From positions 1-54,353 of the forward strand of contig CAJQNJ010000032.1 of assembly GCA_905479685.1 (NCBI GenBank): a DNA stretch of 54,353 nt. Direction: 5' to 3'. Under the pieces are notes generated by a model that saw only the letters and a list, made by a program, of their open reading frames with translations, ran no database searches and had not been told where the DNA came from. Origin of the DNA: an uncultured Acidimicrobiales bacterium. GTDB taxonomy: Bacteria; Actinomycetota; Acidimicrobiia; Acidimicrobiales; SHLQ01. Positions 17,377-25,431 of this stretch are shown here, piece by piece. Position numbers and translations under genes: made by a program. Numbering within the stretch: position 1 is the stretch's first letter; every line of letters begins with the position of its first letter.

Positions 17377-19437
17377 ATGGCCAACACAACCACGAACGCA
17401 CCCACAACCGGCTACGACGCGGCCGACATCGAGACCCTCGAAGGCCTCGACGCTGTCCGCAAACGTCCGGGCATGTACATCGGTGGCACCGGATCGGCAG
17501 GTCTCATGCACCTGGTCTGGGAGCTCATCGACAACTCCGTCGACGAGGCTGCAGCTGGCGAAGCCAACAAGGTCTTCGTCACGTTTCATCGCGATGACTC
17601 GGTCGAAGTGACCGACAATGGCCGCGGTATCCCTATTGGGAAACATCCGAAGCGAAAAGTGTCAGCACTCGAGGTAGTGCTCACCGAGCTGCACGCGGGA
17701 GGCAAGTTCGGTGGCGGGGCGTACGCGTCATCGGGTGGCCTCCATGGTGTGGGTGCATCGGTGGTCAACGCATTGTCAGTGAAACTCAAGGCCGAGGTCG
17801 ACCGCGAGGGCAGCACGTGGGCTCTCGATTTCAGCGAGCGCGTACCCGGTCATTTCACCGGCTCCTCGTTCAAGAGGGGCCACGAACTCAAGAAGATCGC
17901 ACGCACGAAGAAGACCGGCACACGAATCCGCTTCTGGCCTGATACCGACATCTTCGACCCAGAAGCCGCCATCGAATGGGACGAGGTGGTCCGTCGCGTG
18001 AAGCTCGCCTGCTTTCTCGTGCCCGGACTTCGAATCACGCTCGAAGACAGGCGGACCGGTTCGAGGCGAGATCCGGTCGAGTTCCTGTCACGCGGAGGGC
18101 TCAAGGACCTTGTCAACGACATGGCCGGTGACAAAGGCACGATCACTGACGTGATCGCCTTGTCGGGCATCGACACCTTCGAAGAGAAGGTTCCCATCGA
18201 CGGCAAGATGACAATGGTCGAGCGGGAGTGCACCGTCGATGTTGCCCTGCGTTGGGTGGACGGATTCGACAGCCAGGTGATCACGTTCGTCAACACGATT
18301 CCCACGAATGAAGGCGGCACGCACCTCATCGGATTCGAGCGAGCCATGACCAAGGCAGCCAATGATGTGTTGTTGAAGGACATGCGCAAGCTGGCCAAGC
18401 TCGAGAAGAGCAACAAACACAAGGCGAACAAGGACGACGTGCAAGAAGGCCTCGTCGCCGTGTGCAAGGTCACGTTCCCCGAACCTCAGTTCCGTGGACA
18501 AACCAAACAGGAGTTGGGAACTCCGGGCGTTCAAAAGATCGTCTACGACGTCGTCAAGCAGGGCATGGTCGACTGGTACAACGGAGTGGGGTCGAAGAAG
18601 ACCCATGTCAACGGCGTCCGAGACAAGATCGCCATGGCGATCATCAACCGTGTCAGCACGAAGCAGGCGCTCGACAACAAACGAAAGCTCACCAGCCTCG
18701 GCAGCACGGGCATGCCGGGCAAGCTCGCCGACTGCCGCAATCACGGCCCCGATTCCGAGCTGCTGATCGTGGAGGGTGACTCGGCAGCTGGCCCCGCCAA
18801 ACAGGGTCGCAACGCGGAGTACATGGCAGTTCTGCCGCTTCGAGGCAAGGTCGTCAACGCCGGCAAGGCCACCCTCAAGCAGGTTCTCGACAACGCCGAA
18901 GCCCAGAATCTGTTCACCGCCATTGGGGGTGGCTCGGGCAAAGACTTCGACCTCACCCAGACCCGCTACGGCCGCATCATCATCTTGTGCGACGCCGACG
19001 TCGACGGCAGCCACATTCGATGCCTGGTTCTCACGCTGCTCTACAAGTACATGCGTCCCCTGATCGAGGCCGGGCGGGTGTATGCCGCACAACCACCACT
19101 GTTCAGCACGAAGGTTGGCGGGAAGGCCTACCGGGCCTTCACCGACGAACACCGAGACCAGATCACCGCTGAACTGTCCACGGGCAATCGCAAGGCCGAG
19201 AGCATCAAATGGCAGCGCTTCAAAGGCCTTGGCGAGATGAACGTCGATGAGCTCGAACACGCGGCGCTCAATCCCGACACACGGATCCTCCGTCGTCTCA
19301 CGATCGAAGACGCAGAGACCGAACGCCGCCGAGCCGAGACCATGTTCGACGTGCTCATGGGCTCCGATGTGTCCATCCGTCGCGACTACATCATCAAGAA
19401 CTCCGACGATTTCGACGCTGCAGCGCTGGACGTCTGA
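17377..19437 (+). CDS. parE: Type IIA topoisomerase B subunit (ParE-like or second GyrB)
   Basis: The 686-residue ATPase/TOPRIM partner of the preceding subunit. GHKL ATPase motifs are ELIDNSVDEA, NGRGIP and GGLHGVGASVVNALS; the transducer follows at about 230-400; the TOPRIM metal site shows VEGDSAAG (Glu) and DADVDGSHI (Asp pair); the C-terminus is RFKGLGEMN. It lacks the extra inserted domain of Gram-negative GyrB. Seventy-one bases separate it from the A subunit and both presumably share the SOS-box promoter. The pair forms an A2B2 enzyme that passes duplex DNA through a double-strand break. Confidence 0.87.
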   Translation: MANTTTNAPTTGYDAADIETLEGLDAVRKRPGMYIGGTGSAGLMHLVWELIDNSVDEAAAGEANKVFVTFHRDDSVEVTDNGRGIPIGKHPKRKVSALEVVLTELHAGGKFGGGAYASSGGLHGVGASVVNALSVKLKAEVDREGSTWALDFSERVPGHFTGSSFKRGHELKKIARTKKTGTRIRFWPDTDIFDPEAAIEWDEVVRRVKLACFLVPGLRITLEDRRTGSRRDPVEFLSRGGLKDLVNDMAGDKGTITDVIALSGIDTFEEKVPIDGKMTMVERECTVDVALRWVDGFDSQVITFVNTIPTNEGGTHLIGFERAMTKAANDVLLKDMRKLAKLEKSNKHKANKDDVQEGLVAVCKVTFPEPQFRGQTKQELGTPGVQKIVYDVVKQGMVDWYNGVGSKKTHVNGVRDKIAMAIINRVSTKQALDNKRKLTSLGSTGMPGKLADCRNHGPDSELLIVEGDSAAGPAKQGRNAEYMAVLPLRGKVVNAGKATLKQVLDNAEAQNLFTAIGGGSGKDFDLTQTRYGRIIILCDADVDGSHIRCLVLTLLYKYMRPLIEAGRVYAAQPPLFSTKVGGKAYRAFTDEHRDQITAELSTGNRKAESIKWQRFKGLGEMNVDELEHAALNPDTRILRRLTIEDAETERRRAETMFDVLMGSDVSIRRDYIIKNSDDFDAAALDV

Positions 19438-19481
19438 CTCCCCCGGAGCTTCACTCCCCCTGGCCCCACTAGGGTCTCGTG

Positions 19482-19892
19482 ATGGCGATTCGACCGGTCA
19501 AGGACATGATGGCGGCTGCTCGCGAGGAGATCGACAACATCTCCCCAACCGAAGCGCAACGACGTGTTGTCGAAGAGGGCGCACAACTCGTCGACATCCG
19601 AGACGTCAGAGAACTGCAACGAACCGGGGTGATTCCGGGAATGATGCACGCGCCGCGCGGAATGCTCGAGTTCTGGATCGACCCATCATCGCCCTATCAC
19701 AAGGCCGAGTTCGCCGAGGACCGAGAGTTCATCTTCCATTGAGCGGCTGGCAGCCGGTCAAGTTTGACCACCAAGATGCTCCAAGACATGGGGATGGAAA
19801 AGATCTCTCATATCGACTCTGGGTTCAACGGCTGGGTCGAAGCTGGTCTGACAACGATCGACTACGACTCCTGGAAGGCAGAGGACCGCTGA
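19482..19892 (+). CDS. Rhodanese-domain sulfurtransferase, probable selenoprotein (Sec at catalytic position)
   Basis: The track ends this gene at TGA 19740, but the same frame continues for 50 more codons as the second half of a rhodanese domain (AAGSRSSLTTKML, then GFNGWVEAG). The TGA (codon 87) falls on the first position of the active-site loop: expected FxxHCAAGSRS, found FIFH-TGA-AAGSRSS. The full product has 136 residues, a normal single-domain length, and no cysteine at all, so selenocysteine would be the only chalcogen nucleophile. A hairpin with the loop AAGUUU begins 14 bases after the TGA, in the same register as the fdhF SECIS. A nonsense pseudogene or sequencing error is the alternative, but a hit on precisely the catalytic codon with an intact downstream frame makes that unlikely. 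It lies between the topoisomerase genes and a RecB-like nuclease. Confidence 0.85.
19756..19769 (+). promoter_or_regulatory. SECIS-like hairpin downstream of the rhodanese UGA
   Basis: GGUCA-AGUU-UGACC (or GGUC around loop AAGUUU). Counting the U of UGA as 1, loop bases G and U fall at 23 and 24, identical to the essential G23/U24 of the E. coli fdhF SECIS, whose loop AGGUCU also spans 21-26. The bulged U17 of fdhF is absent. The apical loop starts 18 bases after the UGA, within the usual bacterial range. Confidence 0.7.
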
Positions 19893-19940
19893 CCGGACGA
19901 CCTTCGCTGGTTGTCATACACGCCTGCTAGAACTACAGCT

Positions 19941-20894
19941 ATGGAATTCGACGGCGATCTCGACACGACAGAGATGTTGTACGACGTTGGAGGCGAACGC
20001 CCTCATGACGAAGCAGACGTTCGTCTCGACGATCAGCTCACAGCACCGCCGTTGGGCCCACCGCCCTACCTCTCGCCGTCGAGCGCCAGCACCTTTCGTT
20101 CATGCGCCAGGCGATGGAAGTTTCGCTATATCGACCGTCTTGCCGATCCGGCTGGCGAGGCGGCACTCGCCGGCACCTTTGCACACCGGGTGCTCGAGAT
20201 ATTGATGGATGCTCCTGCATCGGAGCGGACCACCGATCGTGCTCGGGAGATCGCCCGGTCGGTCTGGCCCGAGACCGAGTCCGATCCCGATTTCGTTGCG
20301 CTTGCGCTCAACGATGTCCAGAAGCATCGGTTCCGTTGGCTCGGATGGACTGCGATCGAGGGATTGTGGCGGCTCGAGAATCCGGAGGACATCACGGTGG
20401 TGGCGACCGAACAAAAGGTCGACACCGTCCTCGGTGATGTGCCCTTTCGAGGAATCGTCGATCGGCTCGAACGCGAGAGCGCACGAGCAGATGCGGGACT
20501 GGTCGTCAGCGACTACAAGTCCGGTCGCGCGCCATCACCGCGGTTCCAGCAGGATCGGCTCGATCAAGTCATGTTGTACGCCGCAGCGGTCGAAGCATCG
20601 AGCGGCGAACGGCCACGCGCCGCACGTCTGTTGTATCTGGGGCAGTGCATCATCGAAACCGAAGTGACTCCTGAACTCCTCGACGCATCAATGGCTGCAC
20701 TGCACGACACCTGGTCGTCCATTGACCAGGCCGTGAGCTCGACAACCTACGAGGCGTCCCCCGGTCCGCTCTGCGGGTGGTGTCCATATGCGGGTCAGTG
20801 CGAAGAGGGTCTCGCTGAACTCGAGCTTCGCCGGTCTGCTGGGCGAATACGTTCATCGGCTCCTTCGCTGCGTTTTCTGGCTGCTGCGAGCTGA
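19941..20894 (+). CDS. PD-(D/E)XK nuclease of the RecB/AddB C-terminal family
   Basis: A 317-residue stand-alone RecB-family nuclease. It opens after a short acidic leader with LSPSSASTFRSCARRWKFRYI, the typical first helix with a Cys, has the His in GTFAHRVLE, the metal-binding Asp in FRGIVDRLE and the VSDYKSG motif (D-x-K), and ends in CGWCPYAGQC. The first Cys plus the C-terminal CxxC-x5-C make the four-Cys iron-sulfur staple known from AddB and Cas4-type nucleases. Likely a single-stranded-DNA exonuclease in repair. ATG 19941 is used; the longer track start lacks support. It follows the Sec-rhodanese by 48 bp. Confidence 0.87.
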   Translation: MEFDGDLDTTEMLYDVGGERPHDEADVRLDDQLTAPPLGPPPYLSPSSASTFRSCARRWKFRYIDRLADPAGEAALAGTFAHRVLEILMDAPASERTTDRAREIARSVWPETESDPDFVALALNDVQKHRFRWLGWTAIEGLWRLENPEDITVVATEQKVDTVLGDVPFRGIVDRLERESARADAGLVVSDYKSGRAPSPRFQQDRLDQVMLYAAAVEASSGERPRAARLLYLGQCIIETEVTPELLDASMAALHDTWSSIDQAVSSTTYEASPGPLCGWCPYAGQCEEGLAELELRRSAGRIRSSAPSLRFLAAAS

Positions 20895-20948
20895 CTACCG
20901 GACTCCCCGCTACACTCCGCAGCAATTTTGGTCGATATCATCACGGTC

Positions 20949-21776
20949 ATGTCGTCTCCCGAGCGGACTGCTCCACCCACCGGCCTTGCACCGGCAGCTA
21001 TCAGTCCCCCTCCGGCGCTCACACGTCGATCGACCCCACAAGTCGACCACCTCTTTGCCACGCTCGTCGATGCAGCGTTCGATCTGATCGAGGAGACCGG
21101 CGCGATCTCACTGTGTATCTATCTCCACGTCCCGCATGACGATCAGCCAATCCTGTTCAATCGAACGCCGACACTGGACATGTTGACGCCCACCGAGACG
21201 TTCCGGTTGATGCACACGATCACCATGCTTTCGAACGGTCGCAAGCCGGTTGCGGCATTTCGCCATGGAGCGTTGAGCGGGCACTACGTGCGAACCACCG
21301 GGCCACTCTCGGATGGCCTGTTCGTCTTTGGCGCAATTCAGAACGCCGATACAGCGAAGCGACTGACGCTGATCTCTCTTGCATTTTCGCGTGTACTGCA
21401 CCAGTTTCACCTCGACGATGGAGATGCAACATTCGAGCCGCCACTTCTCACGCTCGAGCAGCATGACGACATGTCCAAGGTGAGCGTGACCCTCGACCAC
21501 TCAGGCGCAGTCAGTGAAGGAACCGCCGTCGCCTCGACGCCCGAGGACGCTGTCGCCAGGGCGGTGGTCGCCGCTGTTGCACCTGGACACACCTTCGACG
21601 AGGTTCGAACCATCGAGGTCGGGACCCGGTCCGCGGTGCTGGTGGTCCTGCACGAACCGACGGGCGGTCTGCGTCTCGGCTTGGCGATCTCTGACGGTGA
21701 CGTACTACAGACCACCGCGGTTGCCACGCAGCGCGCGGTGATCGACCCGATCACGTACACCTCGTCGGCCCAGTAG
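20949..21776 (+). CDS. GAF-like-domain protein of unknown function
   Basis: A 275-residue soluble protein. After a Pro-rich leader (APPTGLAPAAISPPPALT), residues 35-160 have the alternating pattern of a GAF-like sensory domain (DAAFDLIEETGAISLCIYLHV ... RTTGPLSDGLFVFGAIQNAD ... SRVLHQF). A second alpha/beta domain (about 185-270) begins VSVTLDHSGAVSEGTAVA and contains VGTRSAVLVVLHEPTGG. No output domain such as HTH, kinase or GGDEF is present. The track uses a TTG start 21 bases earlier; ATG is more plausible. The next gene on the plus strand is 1.2 kb away and the following gene is convergent. Confidence 0.5.
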   Translation: MSSPERTAPPTGLAPAAISPPPALTRRSTPQVDHLFATLVDAAFDLIEETGAISLCIYLHVPHDDQPILFNRTPTLDMLTPTETFRLMHTITMLSNGRKPVAAFRHGALSGHYVRTTGPLSDGLFVFGAIQNADTAKRLTLISLAFSRVLHQFHLDDGDATFEPPLLTLEQHDDMSKVSVTLDHSGAVSEGTAVASTPEDAVARAVVAAVAPGHTFDEVRTIEVGTRSAVLVVLHEPTGGLRLGLAISDGDVLQTTAVATQRAVIDPITYTSSAQ

Positions 21777-21796
21777 GTGCAGTCGACTCAGTAGCT

Positions 21797-22981
21797 TCAA
21801 CCCAACGCTGCGATCGCGGCATGGGGAAGTAACCAATGTGCGGCCTCACCCACCGCCCCATCGGCATCGAGAACGCCGGTGATCTGCCAGGAGAACAGCA
21901 TCTGCTCGAATGTCCAAGAGATTCGCGGCGCGTCCGCAGCTGGAATCGTCGTAGTGATCTCGGGTGCACGATTGATGAATCGGACCAGCACATCTCCGTC
22001 CACGGGAGTCCCAACGGGCGATCGACTGAGCCCCAGGATGACGCCGATCCAATCGGCGGGTTCGAGCTCGACCAGCGCGGTGAACTGTTGGTCGGTGTGG
22101 GCCCGCAGATCGACCGGGGCGAGGTATGCGCCAATGAGGCGAAGGAAGGTGTTCAGATCGACATCACTGGTGGGGTCAATTCCGGCAACCTCGAAGAGGA
22201 CCGTCGCGTCAGGATCATCGACTGCAAGACGATCCATGAATGTATGACGTGCGACAGTGACCTCGTCCGGGACCTCGGTGTCGAGCTGCGACCGCAAGGC
22301 CGATCTGATGAGCTCGGTGGCGTAGCTGTCATCGTCCCGGTCTCTCTCGGGCATCGTACGGTCGACCGATGTGCCGGAGTCTTTGAACTCATGATTCACA
22401 CCGAGCCGTCGCAGGAGCAGCGGGAGTGTGGCCTCAGCCGCTGGCGAAAGCTGCGAGGTTTGGCCGTTCAAGCTTTGTTGGACTTGTGACACAGCGATGT
22501 CGATATCGACTTCCTCGATTCGAAGCCCCCGCGCAAGATCGTCCTCAGCCGCTGCCGCGAGCCCCCCAGGACCCACGGACAATCCAACGACGACCCCGTC
22601 GACGGTCGTCACGGACAGATCGTGGCGGTCACCGCTCGGAGCCAGGTATTCGAAGATCCACCCGATCTCCGATGACTTCGATCCATCGATCAGCCTGACA
22701 GCACGCACCAGCACGTGTGCACCGATGTCTGCTACCCACTCAGCTCCGGAGTGAGGAGCCGCGCCACCCTCCAGCCAGTCGATCAACGCTCCGGCAAGTG
22801 GTGAACTGCCTTCGATGCGCGGCGCGAGCTGCCCTGGGGACCCACCAATCGATGCCCACTCCGCAACCGCCCCAGAAGCCCACGCCTCGGCAACCGCAGC
22901 CGATTCAACAGTCTCGAGCATGCGAGCCGAACCGATCAACTCGTCGATGTAGCGGGCACGAATTTGGTCGGTGGAAGTCAT
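21797..22981 (-). CDS. Hypothetical protein, two-domain, acidic
   Basis: A 394-residue acidic, cytosolic protein that I do not recognise. I begin it at ATG 22981 (MTSTDQIRARYIDELIGSA); the track's extra 72 residues overlap the divergent mutM gene. The first half (to about 215) includes IGWIFEYLAPSGDRHDLSV and a G-rich turn VGLSVGPGGLAAAAEDD; the second half (VTVARHTFMDRLAVDDPDATVLFE ... LVELEPADWIGVILGLSRSPVG ... WTFEQMLFSWQITGVLD) resembles neither an enzyme nor a transport domain known to me. A start-to-start gap of 28 bp with mutM means the two promoters overlap. Confidence 0.55.
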   Translation of the reverse strand: MTSTDQIRARYIDELIGSARMLETVESAAVAEAWASGAVAEWASIGGSPGQLAPRIEGSSPLAGALIDWLEGGAAPHSGAEWVADIGAHVLVRAVRLIDGSKSSEIGWIFEYLAPSGDRHDLSVTTVDGVVVGLSVGPGGLAAAAEDDLARGLRIEEVDIDIAVSQVQQSLNGQTSQLSPAAEATLPLLLRRLGVNHEFKDSGTSVDRTMPERDRDDDSYATELIRSALRSQLDTEVPDEVTVARHTFMDRLAVDDPDATVLFEVAGIDPTSDVDLNTFLRLIGAYLAPVDLRAHTDQQFTALVELEPADWIGVILGLSRSPVGTPVDGDVLVRFINRAPEITTTIPAADAPRISWTFEQMLFSWQITGVLDADGAVGEAAHWLLPHAAIAALG

Positions 22982-23009
22982 CGAGAAGGCCGAGGATAGC
23001 GTGTTGATC

Positions 23010-23834
23010 ATGCCCGAGCTGCCAGAGGTCGAGACCATACGCCGGCAGCTCGCGCCGTTGATCCAAGGAGCGGTGATCGTGGGTGCAGATACCCACTGGA
23101 GCAGCAAGTTCACACCAGCGCTCGACGCCGTCGGGGCCACGATCCTGAACCTGTCCAGGCGAGGGAAATACCTTTTGTTCGAGCTCGACGATGGCAACGA
23201 ACTCGTCGCCCATCTCGGGATGACAGGTGCATTTCAGATCGTCGCACAACACGTCGCTGGCAGCCCGAGTTGCGCAGCCCATGGCCCACACACACGGGCG
23301 ATATGGGCGTTGGACGATGGCGGACAGCTGATCTTTCGCGACATCCGTCGATTTGGGCGGCTGCGAGTCGTCCCCGCTGGCGTCTACGAAGACATTCCAA
23401 CCCTGCTCACGATGGGCCCAGAGCCGCTCAGCGATGCCTTCTCGGGCCGCTCGCTGCACGCTGCTCTTCGCGGGCGGTCGCGCGCGATCAAGACCCAGTT
23501 GTTGAGCCAACGACCGGTCGCCGGGGTCGGAAACATCTACGCCGACGAAGCGCTCTTCAACGCGCGTATCGATCCCCGCGCTCACCGGATCGGACCCGAG
23601 CGATGTGAGGTGCTTGCGTCACAGATCAAGGCTGTGCTGCAGACAGGGATCGACAACGGAGGGACGACACTCCGAGATTATGTGGACGCGCGGGGTGGTG
23701 AGGGCGGGAATCAGCACGAACTGGTCGCATATGGACGAGCAGGAGAACCTTGTATCTCGTGCGGAAACCCACTGCATTCGATCGTGCTCGATGCGCGCAC
23801 GACCACGTTCTGTCGAACTTGCCAGCGGCGTTGA
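23010..23834 (+). CDS. mutM: Formamidopyrimidine-DNA glycosylase (MutM/Fpg)
   Basis: A 274-residue bifunctional glycosylase that excises 8-oxoguanine and formamidopyrimidines. It begins MPELPEVETIRRQL, so Pro2 is the Schiff-base nucleophile and Glu3 catalytic. The helix-two-turn-helix motif is GVGNIYADEALF and the zinc finger is CISCGNPL...CRTCQRR, ending on the typical QRR. The track's start 39 bases earlier would put residues before the catalytic Pro and so cannot be right. Together with the Nei-type enzyme at 8.4 kb it gives the organism at least two Fpg/Nei proteins in 15 kb. Confidence 0.95.
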   Translation: MPELPEVETIRRQLAPLIQGAVIVGADTHWSSKFTPALDAVGATILNLSRRGKYLLFELDDGNELVAHLGMTGAFQIVAQHVAGSPSCAAHGPHTRAIWALDDGGQLIFRDIRRFGRLRVVPAGVYEDIPTLLTMGPEPLSDAFSGRSLHAALRGRSRAIKTQLLSQRPVAGVGNIYADEALFNARIDPRAHRIGPERCEVLASQIKAVLQTGIDNGGTTLRDYVDARGGEGGNQHELVAYGRAGEPCISCGNPLHSIVLDARTTTFCRTCQRR

Positions 23835-23895
23835 TGTCCAGGAGTGGTGGCCGACTACTATGGCCGACGACATGCTGTCGGCAACCACTTCCTTG

Positions 23896-25407
23896 ATGAC
23901 CACACGCACGCACATGTCCCGACTCCTCACAATTCTGCTCATCATCGTGGCACTCGTCGCCACGCCGTCCGGATTCGTCGGAGCCCAAGGTGGAACCACC
24001 GATGATGAAGATGCGCTTCTTGCGCGCGAGACGGCACTCTTCAGTCAGGTCGCCTCCACCCGCGCCACCCTCGACGAGCTCGCAGCGGAGCGCTCACAGG
24101 TCCTGGTAGACATCGATACGACGTCCGCCGCGATCGAGGGATCAGCTGACGCGTTGGAGCTGCTCGCGCTCGCGCGTCGTGAACCGGCGCAGGTACGCCT
24201 GATCGTTGCGCTGGAGCGGTTCGTGAACGGCGAGCCAGCATCGACCGCGTTCACTCGAGAGCTCCGCGCACTCGAACACGACAGCACTCCGTTCCAACAC
24301 CAAGAGGTTCTCGGCTCGATTCTCGAGGCAGCCGATGCCGAGATAAAACGAATCGACGCAGGGATTGCTTCACTAGCCGCCACAGTTCCAGAGCTCCAGA
24401 GCTCACGCTCGGCCCTTGTTGATCAGCTGTCGACAATCGATGCTGCAACGCTCGAGCTCGGGGTGGTACTCGATGAGGCAGAAGCAGAACTCGAAGAGGT
24501 CACCGAAGGGCTCGCGTGGTACCGAAGTTCAGGTGGCAGGTCGCCTCTCTCCGGCCGACCAAACGCGAACGGTAACAACAGACCAGCACTTGTCGTCAAG
24601 ATCGACAACGTGCCGCGGGCCCGCCCACAAGCAGGGATCAACGATGCAGATGTGGTCTACGTCGAGCTGGTCGAGGGCGGGGTGACACGTTATGCGGCGG
24701 TCTTTCACTCCGAAGAAGTCTCCACTGTCGGCCCTGTCAGATCGATGCGGACCACCGACATCAACCTGCTGCGACCGCTCAACAAACCTTTGTTTGCCAA
24801 TTCAGGAGGCAACGCCCGAACGACACGTGCGATCAACGACTCGCCACTGGTGAACATCGGTCACGCGACGAGTGCCGGTGGCGCGTACTACCGCAACAAC
24901 AATCGCCGAGCACCCCACAACCTCTTCACATCGACGGCGGCTCTCCGACGTGCTGGAGGGACCTCAGGCGGATCACCCCCCGAACTCTTCACCATTCGAC
25001 GTCCGGGCACGGCGCTTGCGAACACCGCAACGGCGTCTACGGGGGTGCGAGTCTCGTACCGCAACACGTCGGTCTCGTACACGTGGGACGGATCGGGATG
25101 GGCTCGATCACAAGACGGCGCAGCAACCGTTGACACCGCTGGGGTACGAGTGGCCCCAGAAACCGTCGTCGTGCAGTTCACGCCGTATGGGGTGAGCCCA
25201 GCCGATCGCAACTCGCCAGAGGCGAACACCGTTGGAAGTGGCAAGGCATGGATCTACACCGAAGGTGTGCTGATCCGAGGCAGTTGGTCGAAGCCAACGG
25301 CCAACAGCGTGACTCTCTATCGAGATTCCGAAGGGAACGAAATCCAGCTCTTGCCAGGCCGCATATGGGTCGAGCTGCCCAAGCCCGGCAATGCCTCCGT
25401 CCGCTGA
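23896..25407 (+). CDS. Secreted DUF3048 (YerB-like) protein with N-terminal coiled coil
   Basis: From ATG 23896 (503 residues) the protein has a signal peptide (MTTRTHMSRLLTILLIIVAL...VGAQG), an Ala/Leu/Glu-rich coiled coil (about 40-210, with heptads such as ALLARETALFSQVASTRATLDEL), and a DUF3048/YerB domain from about residue 225 (RPALVVKIDNVPRARPQAGINDADVVYVELVEGG). The YerB domain continues to the C-terminus (GKAWIYTEGVLIRGSW). Its biochemical role is not established; a cell-envelope location is likely. ATG 23914 or 23860 are alternative starts. The coiled coil before the domain recalls PcsB/NlpC-type envelope proteins. Confidence 0.8.
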   Translation: MTTRTHMSRLLTILLIIVALVATPSGFVGAQGGTTDDEDALLARETALFSQVASTRATLDELAAERSQVLVDIDTTSAAIEGSADALELLALARREPAQVRLIVALERFVNGEPASTAFTRELRALEHDSTPFQHQEVLGSILEAADAEIKRIDAGIASLAATVPELQSSRSALVDQLSTIDAATLELGVVLDEAEAELEEVTEGLAWYRSSGGRSPLSGRPNANGNNRPALVVKIDNVPRARPQAGINDADVVYVELVEGGVTRYAAVFHSEEVSTVGPVRSMRTTDINLLRPLNKPLFANSGGNARTTRAINDSPLVNIGHATSAGGAYYRNNNRRAPHNLFTSTAALRRAGGTSGGSPPELFTIRRPGTALANTATASTGVRVSYRNTSVSYTWDGSGWARSQDGAATVDTAGVRVAPETVVVQFTPYGVSPADRNSPEANTVGSGKAWIYTEGVLIRGSWSKPTANSVTLYRDSEGNEIQLLPGRIWVELPKPGNASVR

Positions 25408-25431
25408 TCCAGGGCCCGCTACCCTGACTCG

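Noticed and set aside
19479-19742. Truncated 87-residue rhodanese or pseudogene
   Set aside because: The frame after TGA remains open, conserved and in family register to the normal end, and the TGA sits on the catalytic codon, so selenocysteine is the better reading.
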